DNA of 5,586 nucleotides from Bacillota bacterium. Its GTDB lineage: Bacteria; Bacillota; Clostridia; Peptostreptococcales; Anaerovoracaceae. Every line of letters begins with the position of its first letter. The stretch's first letter is position 1. Location of the stretch: assembly GCA_017619985.1 (NCBI GenBank), contig JAFZRG010000247.1:1-5586 (forward strand). The letters are read 5' to 3'. This document shows positions 1-5,586 of the stretch, piece after piece. Below the pieces are notes generated by a model. The model ran no database searches. It was given only the letters and a program-made list of their open reading frames with translations, and was not told the origin of the DNA. A program made the translations under genes and the position numbers.

Positions 1-991
<991 letters not shown>

Positions 992-998
992 TTTCAAC

Positions 999-1003
999 AG
1001 GAG
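999..1003 (+). promoter_or_regulatory. Ribosome binding site of ilvD
   Basis: AGGAG lies in the 18-nt gap after the ilvC stop, six bases before the ATG at 1010. It supports that start and independent initiation of ilvD within an ilvC-ilvD transcript. The gap has no room for a terminator or a separate promoter. Confidence 0.85.
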
Positions 1004-1009
1004 AAGACA

Positions 1010-2680
1010 ATGATTAAAGAAACGATCGTAGACGGCTTCCAGAACGCGCCGCACAGAAGCCTGTACCACGCGCTGGGCCTTACGAAGGAAGAGCAGGCGA
1101 GACCGCTCATCGGCATCGTCAGCTCCTATAACGAGATCGTTCCCGGCCATATGAACCTGGACAAGATCGTGGACGCCGTCAAGCTCGGCGTCGCCATGGC
1201 GGGCGGCACGCCCATCGTGTTCCCGGCCATCGCGGTCTGCGACGGCATCGCGATGGGTCACACGGGGATGAAATACTCCCTGATCACCCGCGAGATGATC
1301 GCCGATTCCACAGAGGCCATGACGCTCGCGCACGGGTTCGACGGCCTCGTAATGGTCCCGAACTGCGACAAGAACGTGCCAGGCCTGCTCATGGCCGCGG
1401 CGAGGCTGAACATCCCGACCGTCTTCGTATCTGGCGGCCCCATGCTGGCCGGACGCATCGACGGCAGGAAGACCAGCCTTTCCAGCATGTTCGAGGCGGT
1501 CGGCGCCTATACGGCGGGCAAGATCGACGATGACAAGCTCGAAGACTACTGCCTGCACACCTGCCCGACCTGCGGCAGCTGCTCCGGCATGTACACCGCG
1601 AATTCCATGAACTGCCTTACGGAAGTCCTGGGCATGGGCCTGCCCGGCAACGGCACGATCCCTGCGGTCTATTCCGCGCGCATCGAGCTCGCCAAGCACG
1701 CGGGCATGCAGGTGCTGGAACTGGTGAAGAAGGGCATCAAGCCCCGCGATATCATGACGCCTGCTGCGTTCCGCAATGCGCTGACGGCCGACATGGCCAT
1801 CGGCTGCTCCTCGAACTCCATGCTGCACCTGCCGGCCATCGCCAACGAATGCGGCATCGCGATCGATCTGGACATGGCGAACGAGATCTCCGAGAAGACC
1901 CCGAACATCTGCCACCTGGCTCCGGCAGGCCGCACCTATATGGAAGACCTGAACGAGGCCGGCGGCATCCCGGGTGTCCTGAAGGAACTGGAGGCGCTGG
2001 GCCTGCTCGACACGTCCGTCATGACCTGCACGGGCAGGACGCTCGCCGAGAATCTGGCGAAGGCGGAAAACCGCGACGAGCAGATCATCCGAAAGCCGGA
2101 CAACGCGTTCAGCAAGACCGGCGGCCTGGCCATCCTGCGCGGCAACCTGGCGCCGGACGGCTGCGTCGTCAAGCGCTCCGCGGTCGATCCCGAGATGCTT
2201 GTTCACGAAGGACCCGCCAAGTGCTACGATTCCGAGGAAGAGGCCATCGCGGCCATCTACGGCGGAAAGATCGAAGCGGGCGACGTCGTGGTCATCCGCT
2301 ATGAAGGTCCTTCCGGCGGTCCGGGCATGCGCGAGATGCTTTCTCCGACTTCCGCCATCGTCGGTATGGGGCTGGGCACGTCCTGCGCGCTCATCACCGA
2401 CGGCCGGTTCTCCGGCGCGACGAGAGGCGCGTCCATCGGACACGTTTCCCCGGAAGCGGCCAGAGGCGGTCTGATCGCGTACGTCAAAGACGGAGATCTG
2501 ATCTCCATCGACATTCCTGCGTATAAGATCGAACTGAAGGTCTCCGAGGAAGAGATCGCTGCGCGCAAGGCGCAGGTGACCCTGAAGAAGAAAGAGGGCA
2601 TCAAAGGCGCGCTGGCGCGCTACGCGGCGCAGGTGAGCTCCGCGGACAAAGGCGCTGTCGTCAATCAGTTCGTAGACTAG
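1010..2680 (+). CDS. ilvD: Dihydroxy-acid dehydratase
   Basis: Removes water from 2,3-dihydroxyisovalerate or 2,3-dihydroxy-3-methylvalerate to give the 2-keto acid precursors of valine (and leucine) and isoleucine, the step after IlvC. The 556-residue protein is full length for the IlvD/Edd family. Seen: DGIAMGHTGM (78-87, Asp78 a likely Mg ligand); NCDK (118-121) with a cluster Cys119, Asp120 and the family's modified Lys121; CPTCGSC (185-191) leading into SGMYTANSM; GDVVVIRYEGPSGGPGM; and GRFSGATRG (465-473) with the catalytic Ser468. The first cluster cysteine of [2Fe-2S] dehydratases (in a PCN motif) is Gly46 here (VPGH), as in the E. coli enzyme, so I infer an oxygen-sensitive [4Fe-4S]-type protein. 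The ATG at 1010 has a well-placed AGGAG and the N-terminus matches the family start. A strong intrinsic terminator follows, making this the last gene of the ilv unit. Sugar-acid dehydratases of the same family are less likely given the close match to IlvD and the ilvC neighbour. Confidence 0.98.
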   Translation: MIKETIVDGFQNAPHRSLYHALGLTKEEQARPLIGIVSSYNEIVPGHMNLDKIVDAVKLGVAMAGGTPIVFPAIAVCDGIAMGHTGMKYSLITREMIADSTEAMTLAHGFDGLVMVPNCDKNVPGLLMAAARLNIPTVFVSGGPMLAGRIDGRKTSLSSMFEAVGAYTAGKIDDDKLEDYCLHTCPTCGSCSGMYTANSMNCLTEVLGMGLPGNGTIPAVYSARIELAKHAGMQVLELVKKGIKPRDIMTPAAFRNALTADMAIGCSSNSMLHLPAIANECGIAIDLDMANEISEKTPNICHLAPAGRTYMEDLNEAGGIPGVLKELEALGLLDTSVMTCTGRTLAENLAKAENRDEQIIRKPDNAFSKTGGLAILRGNLAPDGCVVKRSAVDPEMLVHEGPAKCYDSEEEAIAAIYGGKIEAGDVVVIRYEGPSGGPGMREMLSPTSAIVGMGLGTSCALITDGRFSGATRGASIGHVSPEAARGGLIAYVKDGDLISIDIPAYKIELKVSEEEIAARKAQVTLKKKEGIKGALARYAAQVSSADKGAVVNQFVD

Positions 2681-2692
2681 TTACTTCTCTGC

Positions 2693-2727
2693 AGGCCCGC
2701 GCCGCGTTTTTGCGGCGCGGGCCTTTT
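2693..2727 (+). terminator. Intrinsic terminator of the ilvC-ilvD unit
   Basis: A perfect 12-bp GC stem pairs 2694-2705 (GGCCCGCGCCGC) with 2712-2723 (GCGGCGCGGGCC). An A-T pair (2693/2724) extends it to 13 bp. The loop is GTTTTT (2706-2711) and the T tract is 2724-2727. It begins 12 nt after the ilvD stop. On the other strand the hairpin is not followed by a T run, so it should act only on + strand transcripts. The T tract is short, but the stem is very stable. Confidence 0.93.
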
Positions 2728-2728
2728 A

Positions 2729-2732
2729 CAGG
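2729..2732 (+). promoter_or_regulatory. Weak ribosome binding site that favours ATG 2742
   Basis: CAGG sits just after the terminator T tract. It is nine bases before the ATG at 2742 but only three before the in-frame GTG at 2736. The spacing therefore favours ATG as the start. The match to the Shine-Dalgarno consensus is poor, which suggests modest translation. Confidence 0.5.
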
Positions 2733-2741
2733 TCAGTGTTT

Positions 2742-3920
2742 ATGGAAGCAAAAGAAAAACAACTGCTGGCGGCGAGGCTGCGCGGGCTCAGCCTGTTCCG
2801 GGGCGTCCTGGAAACGGGCCCGTTTGCCGCGCTCGCCGATCTGCTTGAATGTGAAGACCCCTGCGGACAACTGGAACTGCTCGGGGAGGTCTGTTTCGGT
2901 CTCACCCCCTGGGAGGGCGATTTCAGCCGATTTCTGAGAGAAAAAGTCTTCGAGGATGAGAATCCCGTCATCCGCGCCAAAGCGGCCGGAAAAACGGTCT
3001 CAGGGGCCTTAGAAGCGAACTGCGCAAAGGACCTTGACCTGTTCTCCGCTCTGAGCGCTCTCACCCCGGAGGATCTGTGCCCGGATTATGCGGATCTGCG
3101 TCCTGTCTTCCGGTCGGGACCGGTCGACTTCGCAGCGGAATACGCGCAGCGTCTGGAGGGCGTATCGAAGTACGGCTACGGCATCTTCGCCGGCGCCGGC
3201 ATGCTGCGCCTGAGCGGCGAAGGCGAGATCGTTCCTGTGGAATCGCCCGACGCGATCACGCTGGACGCCTTTATTGGATACGAAAACGAAAGGGCCAGGG
3301 TGCTCGACAACACGAAGGCGCTTCTGGAAGGACGGCCGGCGGCGAACATGCTGCTGTACGGCGACGCGGGGACCGGAAAGTCCTCCACCATCAAGGCCGT
3401 GGCGAACGCGCTGCGACCGGACGGCCTGCGCCTGATCGAACTGCGTAAGGACCAGCTGCTGAGCCTGTCATCCGTCATGGGGCGCATCGCGGGCAATCCG
3501 CTGAAGTTCGTCATCTTCATCGACGACCTGTCGTTCAACAAGAACGACAGCGACTTCTCCATGCTGAAGGCGGCGCTGGAGGGGTCAGCGTCCGTGAAGG
3601 CGGACAATGCGGTGATCTACGCAACGAGCAACCGGCGGCACATCGTCAGGGAGAGCTTCTCCGACCGTACGGCCATGGACGACGTGCACATCAACGACAC
3701 GATGCAGGAACTGATGTCCCTGTCGGACCGCTTCGGCGAGACGGTGTACTTCCAGAAGCCGAACAAGCAGCTGTATCTGCGCATCGTTTCGGAACTTGCG
3801 AAGAAGGCAGGGCTGGACATGCCGGAAAGCGAACTGGCCGAAAAGGCGGAGGCGTACGCGCTGCGCAAGGGCAGCCGTTCGGCGCGCGCCGCGGAACAGT
3901 TCATCGACAGTCTGCGCTGA
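2742..3920 (+). CDS. AAA+ ATPase of the DUF815 family, function unknown
   Basis: A 392-residue predicted ATPase. The C-terminal half (about 175-392) matches what I know of DUF815. In order it shows GDAGTGKSS (Walker A, 207-215, Lys213), FVIFIDD (Walker B, 256-262), YATSNRRH (293-300, sensor-1-like Asn297), SDRFG (328-332, candidate arginine finger Arg330) and RSARAAEQF (379-387, sensor-2-like). A short YGYGIFAG linker comes just before the ATPase domain. The N-terminal 140 or so residues are Leu/Ala-rich, lack a motif I recognise, and are the variable part of this family. No signal peptide or membrane segment is seen, so it is probably cytoplasmic. The family's substrate is unknown to me; AAA+ proteins generally remodel proteins or nucleic acids, which is only a class-level expectation. 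The ATG start is preferred to GTG 2736 on ribosome-binding-site spacing; GTG would add two residues. The gene lies directly behind the ilv terminator and 19 nt ahead of an amidohydrolase gene, probably forming an operon with it. Confidence 0.9.
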   Translation: MEAKEKQLLAARLRGLSLFRGVLETGPFAALADLLECEDPCGQLELLGEVCFGLTPWEGDFSRFLREKVFEDENPVIRAKAAGKTVSGALEANCAKDLDLFSALSALTPEDLCPDYADLRPVFRSGPVDFAAEYAQRLEGVSKYGYGIFAGAGMLRLSGEGEIVPVESPDAITLDAFIGYENERARVLDNTKALLEGRPAANMLLYGDAGTGKSSTIKAVANALRPDGLRLIELRKDQLLSLSSVMGRIAGNPLKFVIFIDDLSFNKNDSDFSMLKAALEGSASVKADNAVIYATSNRRHIVRESFSDRTAMDDVHINDTMQELMSLSDRFGETVYFQKPNKQLYLRIVSELAKKAGLDMPESELAEKAEAYALRKGSRSARAAEQFIDSLR

Positions 3921-3923
3921 AGA

Positions 3924-3930
3924 AAAGGAG
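3924..3930 (+). promoter_or_regulatory. Strong ribosome binding site that sets the amidohydrolase start
   Basis: AAAGGAG lies just after the ATPase stop (3920) and nine bases before the ATG at 3940. It decides the start: the same frame stays open upstream to an ATG at 3796, but that stretch overlaps the ATPase gene and encodes an Arg-rich sequence unlike the family. Confidence 0.85.
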
Positions 3931-3939
3931 AGGGCGACC

Positions 3940-5526
3940 ATGAAAACGACCGCTTACATCAACGGAAAAGTGTACACGATGCGCGAAGAGGGGGACACCG
4001 TCTCCGCCTTCGTCTGCCGGGACGGAAAGTTCGTCTTCTGCGGCAGCGACGAAGAGGCGAGGGCGATGGCGGACGAGACCGTGGATCTGGAAGGCGCTCC
4101 GGTGCTGCCCGGGTTCATCGACACGCATATGCATCTGTACTATTACGCGGAGAATCTGAGCAAACTCATGGTGGACCACGTGAAGTCCATGGCAGAACTC
4201 AAGGACTTCATCCGCAGGTTTTCGCAGACGGTGCCGGAAGGCGAGTGGATCTACGGTTTCGGCTTCGATAACGAGTTCTTCACCGACACGCACGAGATGC
4301 CCACGCGCTGGGATCTGGACGAGGCCTGCAGCGACCATCCGGTGCTGCTGGCGAGAAGCTGCATGCACTTCTTCTCCGCGAACTCCCTGGCGCTGCAGAT
4401 GGCCGGGATCGACAAGTACTTCGTTCCCGAAGTCGCGGGCACGGTCCGCTACCGCGAGGACGGCGAGCCGACCGGCGTCGTATCGGACGCGGCAGGCGCC
4501 CGCATCGTCGCGCTGGTGCCGGACAAACTGGCGAGCCTCGAGGCGAAGAAGGACGCGCTGGAACAGGCGGTCCGCAATCTGAACGCGCTGGGTCTCACCG
4601 GCATCCACGCCATCGAGGGCAAGCACCTGAACCTTATGGAATATCCGGACGCATACCAGGGCCTGGCAGCGGACGGCAGACTGACCGCCCGCATCTACCT
4701 CGGTCTGAACGATCTGCCGAACTGCCGGTTCACGACGGGTCTCGGCGACGACATGGTCAAATACGGGTTCTATAAACTGTTTATCGACGGCAACCTAGGC
4801 GGCAGGACGTCCGCGCTGCTCGAAGCCTACAGCGACGATCCGTCCGCGTTCGGCAGCACGAACTACACGCAGGAGGAACTGACGGAGAAGGTGAGAGCCG
4901 CGTATCAGCGCAACATCCAGGTCGGTATCCACGTCATCGGCGACAGGGCGGCGGACATGTTCGTCAAGGCGATCGAGACCGTCTACGAGGAGGATCCGAA
5001 ACCGGACGCGAGATTCCGCCTCATCCACTTGTCCCTGGTCAACGAAGACCTGATCGAACGCATCAAGAAGCTTCCCGTGGTCGTGGACATCCAGCCGATG
5101 TTCATCCACACGGACCTGCCGTTCCTCGAAGACCGGCTCGGCCTCGAACGCTGCAAGTACAGCAATCCCTGGGGCCGGCTTTTCAAAGAGGGCATCCTGA
5201 TGACCGGCGGTTCCGACGGCCCCGGCGCGCCGTATGATCCGCTCGAAGGCATCTGGGACGCCGTATGCCGGACGAATCTCGACGGAGAGCCTGAAGGCGG
5301 CTGGCATCCGGAGCACAAGTTGTCCGTCTACGATGCCGTGTGCCTGTACACGAAGAACGCGGCATTCTCTTCTTTCGAGGAGGACATCAAGGGCACGATC
5401 GAAACGGGCAAGCTCGCGGACTTCGTCGTCTTGGACGAAGACCTGTTCGCGATCGATCCGATGACAATCAAGGACGTGAACGTGGTAAAGACCTATCTCG
5501 GCGGAACGTGCGTCTACGAGCGCTGA
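3940..5526 (+). CDS. Amidohydrolase, YtcJ-like (Amidohydrolase_3) metal-dependent hydrolase
   Basis: A 528-residue predicted metal-dependent hydrolase of the amidohydrolase superfamily, close to the usual length of YtcJ-like members, whose known relatives cleave C-N bonds such as N-substituted formamides. Seen: an N-terminal beta-sandwich start (TAYINGKVYTM); PGFIDTHMHL (57-66) with metal ligands His63 and His65; YKLFIDGNLGGRTSALL (278-294) with candidate ligand Lys279; GIHVIGDRA (329-337) with His331; RLIH (360-363) with His363; TGGSDGPGAPYDPLEGI (422-438) with the catalytic Asp426; and the closing beta-sandwich GKLADFVVLDEDLF. All expected metal and catalytic positions are present, so it should be active. 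The usual family RIEH is RLIH here, with Ile362 in place of Glu, so the active-site edge may differ. No signal peptide is seen, so it is probably cytoplasmic. It is the second gene after the ATPase, 19 nt downstream with a strong ribosome binding site. The substrate cannot be predicted; annotating it as a specific amidase or deformylase would be overreach. Confidence 0.92.
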   Translation: MKTTAYINGKVYTMREEGDTVSAFVCRDGKFVFCGSDEEARAMADETVDLEGAPVLPGFIDTHMHLYYYAENLSKLMVDHVKSMAELKDFIRRFSQTVPEGEWIYGFGFDNEFFTDTHEMPTRWDLDEACSDHPVLLARSCMHFFSANSLALQMAGIDKYFVPEVAGTVRYREDGEPTGVVSDAAGARIVALVPDKLASLEAKKDALEQAVRNLNALGLTGIHAIEGKHLNLMEYPDAYQGLAADGRLTARIYLGLNDLPNCRFTTGLGDDMVKYGFYKLFIDGNLGGRTSALLEAYSDDPSAFGSTNYTQEELTEKVRAAYQRNIQVGIHVIGDRAADMFVKAIETVYEEDPKPDARFRLIHLSLVNEDLIERIKKLPVVVDIQPMFIHTDLPFLEDRLGLERCKYSNPWGRLFKEGILMTGGSDGPGAPYDPLEGIWDAVCRTNLDGEPEGGWHPEHKLSVYDAVCLYTKNAAFSSFEEDIKGTIETGKLADFVVLDEDLFAIDPMTIKDVNVVKTYLGGTCVYER

Positions 5527-5586
5527 CCCGGAAAGACAAAGAAAAAGAGCGATATAAACGAACAAGCACATTGTCACACGTTTCCA
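5527..5586 (+). other. Noncoding tail, more AT-rich, cut by window edge
   Basis: Sixty bases after the amidohydrolase stop are purine-rich on the + strand and clearly less GC-rich than the genes. No hairpin with a T tract is visible, so either the transcript runs on or its terminator lies beyond the window. TTGTCA at 5571-5576 matches five of six bases of a sigma-70 -35 element, but a partner -10 would fall outside the window, so no promoter is claimed. Confidence 0.5.

Noticed and set aside
1849..2304. A 151-codon + strand frame inside ilvD.
   Set aside because: Arg/Gly/Pro-rich out-of-frame translation of a well-conserved gene, with no known fold or motif.
3110..3123. Inverted repeat CCGGTC/GACCGG with a two-base spacer.
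   Set aside because: Short, inside the ATPase coding region, loop too small for a stable hairpin and no T tract. Expected by chance in GC-rich DNA.
3796..3939. In-frame upstream extension of the amidohydrolase by 48 codons.
   Set aside because: It overlaps the ATPase gene in another frame, is Arg-rich, and ignores the well-placed AAAGGAG before ATG 3940, where the family's usual N-terminus begins.
3901..4626. A 241-codon open frame on the - strand.
   Set aside because: Antisense to the start of the amidohydrolase, rich in Arg, His and Val, with no recognisable motif. A shadow of the strong + strand gene.
4795..5577. A 260-codon open frame on the - strand whose first 20 or so residues look like a hydrophobic signal peptide.
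   Set aside because: It lies almost wholly antisense to the amidohydrolase. Past the noncoding tail its sequence is rich in Arg, Asp, His and Val, typical of an antisense shadow in GC-rich DNA. The hydrophobic start comes from reading the purine-rich tail backwards.

Overview
The window reads as a GC-rich bacterial chromosome segment with four genes, all on the + strand and tightly packed. The first two complete the end of a branched-chain amino-acid (ilv) operon. The other two look like a separate two-gene unit: an AAA+ ATPase of the DUF815 family and a YtcJ-type amidohydrolase. The ketol-acid reductoisomerase has wording I associate with Clostridia (for example LINDEKQ and HFGCIRPPKN). The dihydroxy-acid dehydratase is the type expected to carry an oxygen-labile Fe-S cluster. 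A GC-rich, anaerobic member of the Clostridia is my best guess. A coriobacterium-like organism cannot be excluded from this sequence.

Layout: 1-991 is ilvC, missing only about the first seven codons. After an 18-nt gap with a good ribosome binding site, 1010-2680 is a complete ilvD. A textbook intrinsic terminator at 2693-2727 (13-bp stem, six-base loop, T tract) closes the ilv unit. Only 14 nt beyond its T tract, the DUF815 ATPase starts at ATG 2742 and ends at 3920. After a 19-nt gap with a strong AAAGGAG site, the amidohydrolase runs 3940-5526. The last 60 bases (5527-5586) are more AT-rich and noncoding, with no terminator visible before the window ends.

IlvC and IlvD catalyse consecutive steps of valine and isoleucine synthesis: reduction and isomerisation of acetolactate or acetohydroxybutyrate, then dehydration to the 2-keto acids. 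Any leader or attenuator controlling them would lie upstream, outside the window. The ATPase and amidohydrolase have no obvious tie to that pathway; the terminator suggests they are separate, and their short spacing suggests they are made together. Neither has a function that can be assigned from sequence beyond its family.

I found no RNA genes, CRISPR array, insertion sequence, phage gene or defence system here. The points most worth following are an unusual Tyr-Glu pair in the IlvC cofactor loop, the pairing of an unassigned AAA+ ATPase with an amidohydrolase, and how the ATPase gene is transcribed from just behind a strong terminator.
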